A DNA stretch of 64,000 nt from an uncultured Hungatella sp. (GCA_910579515.1 CAJTUV010000009.1:38379-102378); one strand, 5' to 3'. Shown: positions 42,777-51,510, counted from the stretch's first letter. The notes: generated by a model not told the origin, from the letters alone. Translations and numbers: made by a program.

Positions 42777-43604
42777 ATGACGAACAGAATCGAAATCACA
42801 GATTTCATGGATTCCAATCTGGATATTTATGCCAGGCTGTCGGAAAATCAGCTTCTCCATTATGATGAGCCCAAGGCTGGTCTTTTTCTTGCAGAGAGTC
42901 CAAAAGTGATAAACAGAAGCTTGGATGCAGGGTATGAACCTGTTTCTGTTCTGGTGGATATGGATCAGACGGACGAAGAGACAAAAGCGGTCATAAGCCG
43001 GTGCGGGAATTTGCCGGTTTATACAGCGAATACGTCCCTGCTTTCTAAGCTGACAGGCTTTCCCATGACCAGAGGGCTTTTGTGTGCCATGAGGCGAAAA
43101 GAACTGCCTGCTGTTTCACAGATTTGCGAGAATGCCAGGCGGATTGTGGTGCTGGAGCGGGTGATGAACCCTACCAATGTGGGAGCCATTTTCCGATCTG
43201 CGGCGGCTTTGAATATGGATGCAGTTCTTTTGACGCCAGGCTGCAGCGACCCTCTGTATCGAAGGGCGGCGAGGGTGAGTATGGGAACCGTGTTTCAGAT
43301 ACCGTGGACATTTTTTGAAACAGACAAATCCTGGCCTGAGAAAGGCATGGATTGTTTAAAGCGGATGGGGTTTGAGACGGCGGCTATGGCTTTGAAAGAG
43401 GATTCTATCGGAATCGAAGATGAGAGACTAAGTAAGGCCCACCGCCTGGCCCTGGTGCTGGGGACAGAGGGGGAGGGCTTGGCGGAAAAAACGATTGCAA
43501 GGTGTGATTATACGGTGCGCATCCCGATGTCCCACGGAGTGGATTCCCTGAATGTGGCGGCTGCAAGCGCGGTGGCGTTTTGGCAGTTGGGGAGAGGAAG
43601 GTAA
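42777..43604 (+). CDS. TrmH/SpoU-family RNA 2'-O-methyltransferase
   Basis: SPOUT-fold enzymes methylate ribose in tRNA or rRNA using SAM. ATG 42777 follows GGGGGGAGG. The 275-residue protein has an N-terminal substrate-binding domain (AESPKVINRSLDAGYEPVSVL) and the SPOUT domain with the three motifs VMNPTNVGAIFRSAAAL, LVLGTEGEGL and RIPMSHGVDSLNVAAASAVA. The modified nucleotide cannot be predicted. It ends 31 bases before the convergent AraC gene. Confidence 0.93.
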   Translation: MTNRIEITDFMDSNLDIYARLSENQLLHYDEPKAGLFLAESPKVINRSLDAGYEPVSVLVDMDQTDEETKAVISRCGNLPVYTANTSLLSKLTGFPMTRGLLCAMRRKELPAVSQICENARRIVVLERVMNPTNVGAIFRSAAALNMDAVLLTPGCSDPLYRRAARVSMGTVFQIPWTFFETDKSWPEKGMDCLKRMGFETAAMALKEDSIGIEDERLSKAHRLALVLGTEGEGLAEKTIARCDYTVRIPMSHGVDSLNVAAASAVAFWQLGRGR

Positions 43605-43635
43605 GTGAACCTCTGATATCACAATGGGCTGCCAA

Positions 43636-44520
43636 TCAGCGTTCCAATTCCCGAATAAAGGCAAGGGGCGTCACATGATATTTTTTCTTAAAGGCCCTGT
43701 GAAAATAAGAGAGATTGTGAAAACCTACGGAAAGAGAAACCTCAAGAATGGAAGAATTTCCCTGTTCAAACAGTTCTACAGATTTCTCCAGACGTAGGTT
43801 ATTTAAGTACTCCACACAAGTCATACCCATATGCTTTTTGAAAAAGCGCATAAAATGATAATCGCTGAAAAAGCAAAGACGGGCCAGCTCGGAGATGGAA
43901 ATGGAGTCTGGGTAATGAAGCTCAATATAGTCCAGGACGGCTTTCAGCTTTTCCGAAGAAACTTTAGCGTCAGGGGCGACGGTCTTTGTCCTGTATGGAA
44001 GCAGAAGAAAGACTGTCTGCAAAAATAAGGATTTTAAGGCCAGCTCATAGCCAAAGGCAGCCTGATTGTAGTAGGAAGTAATCTGGACAAACATGGTTTT
44101 GAGTGCATTATAAACAGGATGGTCTGGGGTTATGAGACAGGGCATGGAAAACTCCTGATTCATCATGGGGAGGAGATAGCGGGTGGTACAGACATCAGTG
44201 GAATTTCCTCCCAGAAAATTCAGATGAAACACATAGGTTTCTGACATCAGTTCTTCCTGGCTGACTAATAGAACGGAGTGAAGAAACAGCGGAGGAATGA
44301 GTAACAAATCTCCTGCATTCACTTCATAGTCTGCCAGATTAATCTGGTAAAGGCAGCTTCCCTTAGTGACGAGGGTAAATTCTGCCTCTTCGTGCCAGTG
44401 GGTGGTGACTACCGGATAGTCTGAATTTAGTTTGGTGATGTATTTTTGAACAGGAAAAAAGGCTTCTCCATGCTTGGCGTTTTCTTTTTGTTCTAAGGCC
44501 AGAGACCGAAGTTTATTCAT
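43636..44520 (-). CDS. AraC-family transcriptional regulator with N-terminal cupin
   Basis: The 294-residue protein has a cupin-like sensing domain (about 30-120, THWHEEAEFTLVTKG, AGDLLLIPPLFLHSV). A C-terminal AraC DNA-binding domain follows (about 190-292) with two helix-turn-helix motifs, SISELARLCFFSDYHFMRFFKKHMG and SVGFHNLSYFHRAFKKKY split across the last 70 residues. This architecture is typical of sugar-responsive activators. It is divergent from the GH13 glucosidase gene, its most likely target. The ATG has AAGGAGA upstream. Confidence 0.93.
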   Translation of the reverse strand: MNKLRSLALEQKENAKHGEAFFPVQKYITKLNSDYPVVTTHWHEEAEFTLVTKGSCLYQINLADYEVNAGDLLLIPPLFLHSVLLVSQEELMSETYVFHLNFLGGNSTDVCTTRYLLPMMNQEFSMPCLITPDHPVYNALKTMFVQITSYYNQAAFGYELALKSLFLQTVFLLLPYRTKTVAPDAKVSSEKLKAVLDYIELHYPDSISISELARLCFFSDYHFMRFFKKHMGMTCVEYLNNLRLEKSVELFEQGNSSILEVSLSVGFHNLSYFHRAFKKKYHVTPLAFIRELER

Positions 44521-44594
44521 AGTTTCTCCTTGTTTAAACTGTAAAAGAGCAGTATTGTGTTATAAGATGAAAAAATATTGCAAGAAAAATCGGG

Positions 44595-44621
44595 TATTAT
44601 AGGCTATAATCGCAGTATAAT
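44595..44621 (+). promoter_or_regulatory. Probable activator-dependent promoter of the GH13 gene
   Basis: Two perfect TATAAT boxes (44605-44610 and 44616-44621) lack a good -35 hexamer at 16-18 bases. This fits dependence on the divergent AraC activator. Confidence 0.4.
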
Positions 44622-44689
44622 GCAAGATGAACTTGATAGCAAGGAGAAATTCAAATAAGAACGATAAACGAGGAAGAGAGGCTTGGGAA

Positions 44690-46372
44690 ATGAAAAGAGT
44701 GTGGTGGAAGGACAAAATAGCGTATCAGATTTATCCAAAAAGTTTTTTGGATACGAATGGAGATGGAATCGGAGATCTGCAGGGAATCATCTCAAAGCTT
44801 GATTATTTAAAAGAATTGGGAATTGATTTAATCTGGCTGTCGCCTATTTACAAGTCTCCTTTTATAGACCAGGGCTATGACATTGCGGATTATTATGCGA
44901 TCGCAGAAGAGTTTGGCACAATGGAGGACTTTGATGAACTGTTGGCAGAGACAAAAAAGCGGGACATGTACCTGATTATGGATTTGGTCATCAATCATTG
45001 TTCTGACCAGCATGAGTGGTTTCAGAAGGCTCTAAAAGACCCAGAAGGAGAGTATGGGAAGTATTTCTACATTCGTGAGGGGAAGGACGGAAATTTGCCC
45101 AGTAATTACCGCTCCTATTTTGGCGGAAGCTGCTGGGAACCGATTCCTGGAACAAACAAGTACTATTTTCACATGTTTGCAAAGGAACAGCCAGATTTAA
45201 ACTGGGAGAATCCAAAGCTTCGCCAGGAGCTATACAATATGATTAACTGGTGGCTGGAAAAGGGGTTGGCAGGCTTCCGCATCGACGCCATTATCAACAT
45301 TAAGAAGGATGTAAATTTCCCTGACTTTGAGCCGGACGGAAGGGACAATCTGGCAAGCTGCTGGAAGATGGTGGAGAGCGTGGAAGGGGTAGGAGAATTT
45401 TTGGATGACCTAAAGAAACATACCTTCCAGAAGTATGACGCCTTTACAGTGGGAGAAGTTTTTAATATAAAAGAAGGCCAGTTAGAGAATTTTATTGGCG
45501 ATGACGGATATTTTTCCACGATTTTTGACTTCAGCGCCCATTGCTTAAGCGACGGCGGGCACGGCTGGTACGATGCGCCAAAGCCGGATTTTAAGAGCTG
45601 GAGGAAGGCGATTATCGATTCCCAGCTTAAAGTGCAGGAGTGCGGATTTGAGGCTAATATTATTGAGAACCACGACGAGCCCAGAGGTGTGTCCCGCTTT
45701 TTGCCTGTTTATGCTCAAAATCCTGCTGGGGCAAAAATGCTTGGAACGGTAAACGTTCTGCTTTGGGGAATCCCATTCCTTTATCAGGGGCAGGAAATCG
45801 GGATGGAGAATGCAGAGTGGAACAGCCTGGACGAGTTTGACGATATCAGCACCAAAGACCAGTATCAGGTGGCGAGAGCGGCAGGGCTTTCTGAGAAGGA
45901 GGCTTTAGAGGTCTGCGCCAGAATGAGCAGGGATAATGCCAGAACGCCTATGCAGTGGAGCAAAGAGGCGTTTGCAGGATTCACCACCAAAACGCCATGG
46001 CTCAAGGTGAATGAAAACTATAAGAGGATCAATGTGGCGAGTCAGGAACAGGATAGAAACTCGGTATTAAATTATTACAGAAGACTTTTGGCTTTGCGAA
46101 AATCTTCAGAATACAAAGAAGTATTGACTTACGGGAAGTTTGTTCCTGAGTATGAGGAAACAGAGACGATTATGGCATATTACAGGGTGACAGAAGAGAA
46201 GCGGATGCTCATAATCGCAAATTTTGGGGCAGAGGAGGAGAAAGTAACGCTTTCTTATCCGTGTAAAAAAATGGTTTTATCCAATGAGGAGAACTGGGAG
46301 GCACATGAAAGTGAGCTGGGGACAGTTCTGAACTTGAAAAGCTGTCAGACGGTGGTTTTGGAGTGTGAATAA
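44690..46372 (+). CDS. GH13 alpha-glucosidase (oligo-1,6-glucosidase type)
   Basis: The enzyme cleaves alpha-glucosidic bonds of isomalto-, malto- or sucrose-type oligosaccharides in the cytoplasm (no signal peptide). ATG 44690 follows AGGAAGAGAGG. The 560-residue protein has WWKDKIAYQIYPKSFLDTNGDGIGDL, the conserved DLVINHCSDQHEWF, GFRIDAIINI with the nucleophile Asp, VGEVF with the acid/base Glu, ENHDEPR, and RTPMQWS. Length and motifs fit the GH13_31 subfamily. It pairs with the divergent AraC gene; no transporter is adjacent. Confidence 0.95.
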   Translation: MKRVWWKDKIAYQIYPKSFLDTNGDGIGDLQGIISKLDYLKELGIDLIWLSPIYKSPFIDQGYDIADYYAIAEEFGTMEDFDELLAETKKRDMYLIMDLVINHCSDQHEWFQKALKDPEGEYGKYFYIREGKDGNLPSNYRSYFGGSCWEPIPGTNKYYFHMFAKEQPDLNWENPKLRQELYNMINWWLEKGLAGFRIDAIINIKKDVNFPDFEPDGRDNLASCWKMVESVEGVGEFLDDLKKHTFQKYDAFTVGEVFNIKEGQLENFIGDDGYFSTIFDFSAHCLSDGGHGWYDAPKPDFKSWRKAIIDSQLKVQECGFEANIIENHDEPRGVSRFLPVYAQNPAGAKMLGTVNVLLWGIPFLYQGQEIGMENAEWNSLDEFDDISTKDQYQVARAAGLSEKEALEVCARMSRDNARTPMQWSKEAFAGFTTKTPWLKVNENYKRINVASQEQDRNSVLNYYRRLLALRKSSEYKEVLTYGKFVPEYEETETIMAYYRVTEEKRMLIIANFGAEEEKVTLSYPCKKMVLSNEENWEAHESELGTVLNLKSCQTVVLECE

Positions 46373-46382
46373 GGGAAAACAA

Positions 46383-46412
46383 GTAGCCGCCACTATTCCT
46401 AGTGACGGCTTG
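46383..46412 (+). terminator. Bidirectional terminator between GH13 and VOC genes
   Basis: AGCCGCCACTA (46385-46395) pairs with TAGTGACGGCT (46400-46410) with one mismatch. On the minus strand it is followed by TTGTTTTCCC, so it best serves the VOC gene. Confidence 0.65.
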
Positions 46413-46421
46413 CTTATGGTG

Positions 46422-46784
46422 CTACATCGGTGTTCCTACTTCAATCAAATTACCATCCAAATCATAAAAACGGATTACTTTTTGTCCCCAACTGTGTGTC
46501 ATAAGTTTATTAACATATTGAATTGAGGGATAAGACAGTTCCAGCTTTTCAACAAATGCCTCGATATCTTGTTCTTCAAAATATAATTCACAAGAATTAC
46601 TTTTAGGGATAATATCCTTTCCTAAAAACTTTTTCCAAATTTTTTCGTCTTGAAGCACAAGGCCTTCCGTTAAAATCATATTACCGTCATTGTCAAGTAC
46701 TAAATCAAGACCAAACAGGTCATTGTAAAATTGTTTTGATTTCTCAATATCTTTAACAACAATTAAAATGTTCTTTAATTTCAT
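46422..46784 (-). CDS. VOC (glyoxalase/dioxygenase fold) protein
   Basis: The 120-residue protein is a single VOC unit: ILIVVKDIEKSKQFYNDLFGLDLV at the N-terminus, a central beta-alpha module, and FYDLDGNLIEVGT at the end. The final glutamate is a usual metal ligand. The substrate is unknown; members include glyoxalases and antibiotic-binding proteins. Its base composition is clearly more A/T-rich than the genes on either side and its codons favour A/T endings, which suggests recent acquisition. No RBS stronger than a short AAGGA-like tract is visible. Confidence 0.82.
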   Translation of the reverse strand: MKLKNILIVVKDIEKSKQFYNDLFGLDLVLDNDGNMILTEGLVLQDEKIWKKFLGKDIIPKSNSCELYFEEQDIEAFVEKLELSYPSIQYVNKLMTHSWGQKVIRFYDLDGNLIEVGTPM

Positions 46785-46821
46785 AGTATTAAGGATTTCA
46801 AACTTTCTTTTCTCTTTCTTC

Positions 46822-46855
46822 TAAAAATGGGCAATCCTATTAAGGACTGCCCATT
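46822..46855 (-). terminator. Rho-independent terminator after lysS
   Basis: On the minus strand AATGGGCA pairs with TGCCCATT and is followed by TTTTTAG. Confidence 0.8.
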
Positions 46856-46897
46856 CATTCTGCTGATTATGCGATTTTTTCGCTCTGTATCATCATC

Positions 46898-48835
46898 TTA
46901 ATAGAGCTTCGCACCTGCTGGAATATGGTCATCAACCATCAGAAGGTTTAGCCCTTCTCTGCCGTCTTCCTCGTGTACGGCTGAAATCAGCATACCCTCG
47001 GAGTCAATGCCCATCATCTTTCTTGGAGGCAGATTTACGATTGCGATTGCAGTCTTTCCAACAAGTTCTTCCGGCTCATAATACTCGTGAATACCGCTTA
47101 AAATCACACGGTCTTTGCGTTCGCCGTCGTCTAATGTAAACTTGAGAAGCTTCTTTGACTTCGGTACTGCTTCGCAAGCTAAAATTTTAACTGCTCTGAA
47201 ATCAGACTTCGCAAATGTATCAAAATCAACCGTTTCCTCAAAGATTGGCTCAATCTTTACATTTGAGAAATCAATCTTTTCCGGTGATTCAGAAGCTGAT
47301 TTTTTTACATCATTTTTCTTATTTACACCATCTAAGGACTTCATTGTCGGGAACAACAACACGTCTCGTATAGCCGGTGAGTTGGTAAGCAGCATCACCA
47401 GTCTGTCAATCCCATATCCAATTCCGCCAGTTGGCGGCATTCCAATCTCCAGGGCGTTTAAGAAGTCTTCGTCTGTATGGTTGGCTTCCTCGTCTCCGGC
47501 GGCAAAGGCAGCCTCCTGTGCGGCAAAACGCTCCCTCTGGTCAATGGGATCGTTTAACTCAGAGTAGGCATTGCACATTTCCCGTCCGTAGATAAACAAT
47601 TCAAACCGCTCCACATGATCTGGTTTGTCTGGTTTTTTCTTTGTCAGAGGAGAAACTTCCAAGGGATGATCCATGATAAAGGTAGGCTGAATTAAATGCT
47701 CCTCTACAAACTCCTCAAAGAACAGATTGATGATATCGCCTCGGCTGTGCCTTGGTTCATATTGGATTTCTTTTTCATCCGCCAGCTTTTTGGCCTCCTC
47801 TGTGGTTGTCACCTCATCAAAGTCAATCCCTGTATATTTTTTAATGGCATCCACCATGGTCAGGCGCTCAAAAGGCTTTCCTAAATCAATCTCCACCTCA
47901 GCGTAGGGGATTGTGGTGGTACCGCAGACCTCTTTTGCCACATGGCGGAACATATTTTCCGTCAAATCCATCATACCAAAGTAGTCTGTGTAGGCCTGAT
48001 ATAATTCCATCAGGGTAAACTCCGGGTTATGTCTCGTATCCAGACCTTCATTGCGGAATACTCGGCCGATTTCGTAGACACGCTCCATGCCGCCTACAAT
48101 CAGCCTCTTTAAGTACAGCTCCAGGGAAATACGCAGCTTCACATCCTCGTCGAGAGCATTGTAATGGGTCTCAAACGGTCTGGCAGCAGCACCGCCTGCA
48201 TTGCTCACCAGCATAGGAGTCTCCACTTCTAAAAATCCTAAATCGTCTAAATAGCGGCGGATGGAGCTGATAATTTTAGAACGCATTACAAAGGTATTTC
48301 GAACCTCCTGATTCATAATCAGGTCTGTGTAACGCTGACGATAGCGCATATCTGTGTTGGTCAGACCATGGTATTTTTCAGGAAGAACCTGGAGGCTCTT
48401 GGAAAGCAGGGTGATAGAAGAAGCGTGAAGGGAAATCTCGCCGGTTTTTGTTTTGAATACGGTTCCTGTCAGACCGATGATGTCTCCGATATCCATTTTC
48501 TTAAAATCTTTGTAGGCTTCCTCGCCAACACTGTCTCTTGCCACATAGGACTGGAGGTTTCCCTTTAAATCCTGAACATTGCAGAAAGAGGCTTTGCCCA
48601 TGACACGTTTGGACATCATGCGCCCTGCAATGGAGACTTCTTTTCCTTCCCATTGCTCGTAATCTTCCCTTACGTCTGTGCTGTGAACCGTCACGTCATA
48701 TTTCGTAATCTGAAACGGATCCTTTCCTGCTGCCTGTAACTCTGCCAGTTTGTCTCGGCGGACTTTCAGAAGCTGATTGAGCTCTTCCTGAGTCTGAGGC
48801 CGGTTTTCTGCCTGATTCTGATTCTGCTCTGCCAC
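46898..48835 (-). CDS. lysS: Lysyl-tRNA synthetase (class II) with C-terminal tRNA-binding domain
   Basis: LysS charges tRNA-Lys. The 645-residue protein is longer than the usual 490-500. Residues about 1-50 are a polar N-terminus. The anticodon-binding OB fold follows (SIAGRMMSKRVMGKASF), then the class II core with FLEVETPMLVSNAGGAAARPF, RISLELYLKRLIVGGMERVYEIGRVFRNEG split across motif 2, and motif 3 GIGYGIDRLVMLL. After about residue 535 an extra EMAP/Arc1-like tRNA-binding domain begins (DFRAVKILACEAVPKSKKLLKFTLDDG ending with GLNLLMVDD), like the C-terminal domain of MetG. The order greA-lysS is preserved with 24 bases between them. Confidence 0.95.
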   Translation of the reverse strand: MAEQNQNQAENRPQTQEELNQLLKVRRDKLAELQAAGKDPFQITKYDVTVHSTDVREDYEQWEGKEVSIAGRMMSKRVMGKASFCNVQDLKGNLQSYVARDSVGEEAYKDFKKMDIGDIIGLTGTVFKTKTGEISLHASSITLLSKSLQVLPEKYHGLTNTDMRYRQRYTDLIMNQEVRNTFVMRSKIISSIRRYLDDLGFLEVETPMLVSNAGGAAARPFETHYNALDEDVKLRISLELYLKRLIVGGMERVYEIGRVFRNEGLDTRHNPEFTLMELYQAYTDYFGMMDLTENMFRHVAKEVCGTTTIPYAEVEIDLGKPFERLTMVDAIKKYTGIDFDEVTTTEEAKKLADEKEIQYEPRHSRGDIINLFFEEFVEEHLIQPTFIMDHPLEVSPLTKKKPDKPDHVERFELFIYGREMCNAYSELNDPIDQRERFAAQEAAFAAGDEEANHTDEDFLNALEIGMPPTGGIGYGIDRLVMLLTNSPAIRDVLLFPTMKSLDGVNKKNDVKKSASESPEKIDFSNVKIEPIFEETVDFDTFAKSDFRAVKILACEAVPKSKKLLKFTLDDGERKDRVILSGIHEYYEPEELVGKTAIAIVNLPPRKMMGIDSEGMLISAVHEEDGREGLNLLMVDDHIPAGAKLY

Positions 48836-48859
48836 GTTTTCCTCTCCTTTGCCTTTTCC

Positions 48860-49342
48860 TTATGATACTCTTTGAATTTCCAGTACTTTATATTGAATGA
48901 CTCCGATCTGAGTCTCCACATCCACAATATCGCCTACTTTTTTGCCAAGAAGAGCTCTGCCAACCGGAGACTCATTGGAAATCTTATTCTGAAGGCTGTT
49001 TGCTTCCGTGGAACCTACAATCCGAAATTCCATCTCCTCGTCCTCTTCAATCTCGAAGACCTTCACTTTACAGCCTACATTGATTTTTTCCAAGTCAATT
49101 TCATCTTCCACAACAACTTCTGCATTCTTTAGCAGTTTTTCCAGTTCCTCTATCCGCAGCTCAATGTCTCTCTGCTCATCCTTCGCAGCATCGTATTCAG
49201 CATTTTCAGATAAATCGCCCTGTTCTCTTGCCTCTTTGATTTTCTGGGCGACTTCCTTTCGGCGGTAGACCTTCAGATTCTGGAGTTCATCTTCATACTG
49301 TTTCAGTCCTGCATACGTCAAAATGTTTTTTTTCTCGGCCAT
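48860..49342 (-). CDS. greA: Transcription elongation factor GreA
   Basis: GreA rescues backtracked RNA polymerase by stimulating transcript cleavage. The 160-residue protein has an N-terminal coiled coil (EDELQNLKVYRRKEVAQKI, DLSENAEYDAAKDEQ with the tip acids) and a C-terminal FKBP-like domain (EFRIVGSTEAN, ISNESPVGRALLGKKVGD). It is the first gene of the greA-lysS operon, with a near-consensus promoter about 85 bases upstream. Confidence 0.97.
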   Translation of the reverse strand: MAEKKNILTYAGLKQYEDELQNLKVYRRKEVAQKIKEAREQGDLSENAEYDAAKDEQRDIELRIEELEKLLKNAEVVVEDEIDLEKINVGCKVKVFEIEEDEEMEFRIVGSTEANSLQNKISNESPVGRALLGKKVGDIVDVETQIGVIQYKVLEIQRVS

Positions 49343-49426
49343 AATACTTGTTACCTTCCTTTTACTTTCCTAAATATTTCTGAAAATTAAGCTTTTCTTA
49401 CTCCCCCCAAACTTTATGTTCAAGAC

Positions 49427-49455
49427 ATTATATCCCAAACCGTATCTGTTGTCAA
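49427..49455 (-). promoter_or_regulatory. Sigma-A promoter of greA-lysS
   Basis: On the minus strand a consensus TTGACA (49455-49450), a 17-base spacer and TATAAT (49432-49427). Both boxes are perfect. Confidence 0.9.
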
Positions 49456-49459
49456 GAAT

Positions 49460-49537
49460 CAGAGAAAAAGCCTGCCAGTTTTTGGTGGAGACCAGGTTAC
49501 TGTCACATAAACGGTAACATGGAAACAGGCAGACTTT
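49460..49537 (-). terminator. Long terminator after the Rieske flavoprotein gene
   Basis: On the minus strand AGTCTGCC pairs with GGCAGGCT, followed by TTTTTC. An inner stem GTTAC(C)GT/AC(A)GTAAC forms inside the loop. Confidence 0.7.
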
Positions 49538-49547
49538 CCGTTCAATA

Positions 49548-50888
49548 TTAAGAAGAAAAAAGATTTTTTTGCGCAGGACCATTTTTTAAATGTCCCTGAC
49601 AGTCAAAACGGGACCCATGACAGGGACATTCCCATGTATTTTCAGAAGGATTCCATACCAGTTTGCACCCCAAGTGAGGGCAGCGAAGATTTTGTGGACC
49701 AATACCTGACAGAAGACCTTTTCCAGATTCCATGGCGTGGGTGAGAAATTCCATAGCAGACGCTCTGACGTGATGGCGCATGGGGCTGAACAGGTTTTCG
49801 TATACAGAAGAATGTCCGCAGATTAAATCAGTCAGAAGATGAGCGGATATCATGGAGGAGGTCATTCCCCATTTTTGAAATCCTGTGGCCACATACCAGT
49901 GAGGACTTTGAGACGAAAACCTTCCAATATAAGGAATGTGATCTAGCGTTATACAGTCCTGAGCAGACCAATGGCCCTGTATTTTAGAAGAAGGGTACAA
50001 AAAATGAGAGGTCCGGCGAAGGGCCTGATACGGATTCTGAACAGATTTTCCAGTGCGGTGTCCATATCCGCCGACTAAAAGAAGATCTTTTGCAGAGCGG
50101 AAGGAAAGGCCGTTTTTGTCAATGCCTAAATACATATCCTTAAGAGTTTGAGCGTTTGACAAGGCCAAAACGTAGCTGCGTTTCTGATACATTTTTAGAA
50201 AATAGTATCCGGGAATCAGGGGGAAAGGATAGTGACATGCAAAGACCACGTCCTTTGCAAACACATTTCCATAAGGAGTAGATAAAATTTGCTGATGTTT
50301 GTCCTGCTTTACCGTGCGGACAGGAGTTTTTTCATAAATTGTCAAAAGTGAGGAGACAGCCTCCAGAAACTTCAGGGGATGAAACTGGGCCTGGTTAGGG
50401 AAGTGTATCGCGCCTTTTACAGAAAAAGGAAGTTCTGTCTCCTTTGAAAACTGGGAGAGAATGCCAGCCTCCATAGCGGCTTTCGATTCTCTCTGGAGAC
50501 AGGCAGAGTCAGAAACCGAGTATAAGCAGGCAGAACATTTTTTAAAATCACAAAAGATAGAACGCGCGCGAATCAGACGTTCATATTCCAGAATTGCCTT
50601 CTGATTGGCAGAGGCGTAGAGTCTCGCCTCTTTTTTTCCGATGGTATTTTGGAGACGCTCATAAATGAGTCCATGCTGTGATGTAATTTTGGCGGTTGTT
50701 CCAGAGGTTTGGCCGCTGCCGATGCGGTCTGCCTCTAAAACCACAGTCTGCTTTCCAGCCTGTGACAGATAATAGGCAGTCAAAATTCCGGCCAGTCCCC
50801 CGCCGATGACAGCTGTGTCAACTGTTAAATTTCCTGGCAGATGATTTCTGGCAGGAATTACGACAGATTCATTCCAGATTGTTTTCAT
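49548..50888 (-). CDS. FAD-dependent oxidoreductase with C-terminal Rieske [2Fe-2S] domain
   Basis: The start is the second of two ATGs (50888), eight bases after GAGGT. The 446-residue protein is a DAO-type flavoprotein: the N-terminal Rossmann motif AVIGGGLAGILTAYYLSQAG with the following VLEADRIGSGQTSG, the middle substrate domain, and VATGFQKWGMTSSMISA near residue 345. The last 70 residues are a Rieske domain with ligands in CPHLGCKLVWNP and CPCHGSRFD. This layout (YhfW-like) is known in Bacilli and Clostridia; the substrate is unknown. It is divergent from the Cys/Asn-rich gene and shares its 90-base control region. Confidence 0.9.
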   Translation of the reverse strand: MKTIWNESVVIPARNHLPGNLTVDTAVIGGGLAGILTAYYLSQAGKQTVVLEADRIGSGQTSGTTAKITSQHGLIYERLQNTIGKKEARLYASANQKAILEYERLIRARSIFCDFKKCSACLYSVSDSACLQRESKAAMEAGILSQFSKETELPFSVKGAIHFPNQAQFHPLKFLEAVSSLLTIYEKTPVRTVKQDKHQQILSTPYGNVFAKDVVFACHYPFPLIPGYYFLKMYQKRSYVLALSNAQTLKDMYLGIDKNGLSFRSAKDLLLVGGYGHRTGKSVQNPYQALRRTSHFLYPSSKIQGHWSAQDCITLDHIPYIGRFSSQSPHWYVATGFQKWGMTSSMISAHLLTDLICGHSSVYENLFSPMRHHVRASAMEFLTHAMESGKGLLSGIGPQNLRCPHLGCKLVWNPSENTWECPCHGSRFDCQGHLKNGPAQKNLFSS

Positions 50889-50931
50889 AGTCATTCACCT
50901 CAATATTAGAGTGTGCACACAATGTCCTATT

Positions 50932-50949
50932 CATACATAACATATAGTA
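50932..50949 (+). promoter_or_regulatory. Sporulation-type -10 elements before the Cys/Asn-rich gene
   Basis: CATACATAA (50932-50940) and CATATAGTA (50941-50949) resemble the -10 sequences of the mother-cell sigma factors E and K (CATACA-T and CATAnnnTA). No sigma-A promoter with good spacing was seen here. The -35 match is weak. Confidence 0.45.
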
Positions 50950-50980
50950 CAAACCTGAAAAAAAGAGGAGAAACAAAAAA

Positions 50981-51472
50981 ATGTGTTTAATTTGTGGATG
51001 TAACCCTTGTAGATGTTGCCGTAATAATGGCTGTAATAATGGAAATAACAACAACTGTACCTGTCACTGCCATTGCACCTGTAACTGCACTGGAAATAAT
51101 GGAAACAATGGAAATAATAACTGTAATTGCGGTTGCGGCAATAATAACTGCAACTGTGGCTGCAACAATAATGCCAACAACAACTGTAATTGCAACTGCT
51201 GCAACTGTAATTGTAATTGCTGCAATAATGGAAACAATGCAGGCAATGCGAACCGTCCTTGCTGCTGCCGCCGCAAATGCTTTAAAGTGTGCAGATGGTA
51301 TTGCCAGAACTGCCCAAACAACTGTGGCTGCGCAGGCGCTGACAATGCTCCTGGCTGTGATTTCCGCCCTGGTTGCCCGAACCCATGGGAGCCCATGCCG
51401 CTTGCAAGAGATGAGGACTGTGGCTGCGGCGTATCCACTACCAGCCTGAATGACAAGGAAACATGCGAGTAG
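50981..51472 (+). CDS. Very cysteine- and asparagine-rich low-complexity protein
   Basis: The 163-residue protein has about 41 Cys and 45 Asn by my count, more than half of all residues. Residues 1-90 are built of CNC, CNCGC, GNN and CTCHC units; residues 94-117 hold a basic Cys cluster (CCCRRKCFKVC); the C-terminal 45 residues are more ordinary (GCPNPWEPMPLARDEDC). There is no signal peptide or membrane segment. An AGAGGAG RBS lies ten bases before ATG 50981 and a terminator follows, so it is a real gene. Candidates are a spore coat or exosporium protein cross-linked by disulfides, comparable in kind to Cys-rich clostridial exosporium proteins, or a metal-binding protein. I know no named family for it. 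Confidence 0.8.
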   Translation: MCLICGCNPCRCCRNNGCNNGNNNNCTCHCHCTCNCTGNNGNNGNNNCNCGCGNNNCNCGCNNNANNNCNCNCCNCNCNCCNNGNNAGNANRPCCCRRKCFKVCRWYCQNCPNNCGCAGADNAPGCDFRPGCPNPWEPMPLARDEDCGCGVSTTSLNDKETCE

Positions 51473-51510
51473 TGTCTGCGAATCCATTAGGATAGCTGAA
51501 TACAGGGGAT

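Noticed and set aside
51000..51250. CRISPR-like repeat array
   Set aside because: The repetition comes from CNC and GNN codons of a coding sequence; there are no constant repeats with unique spacers.
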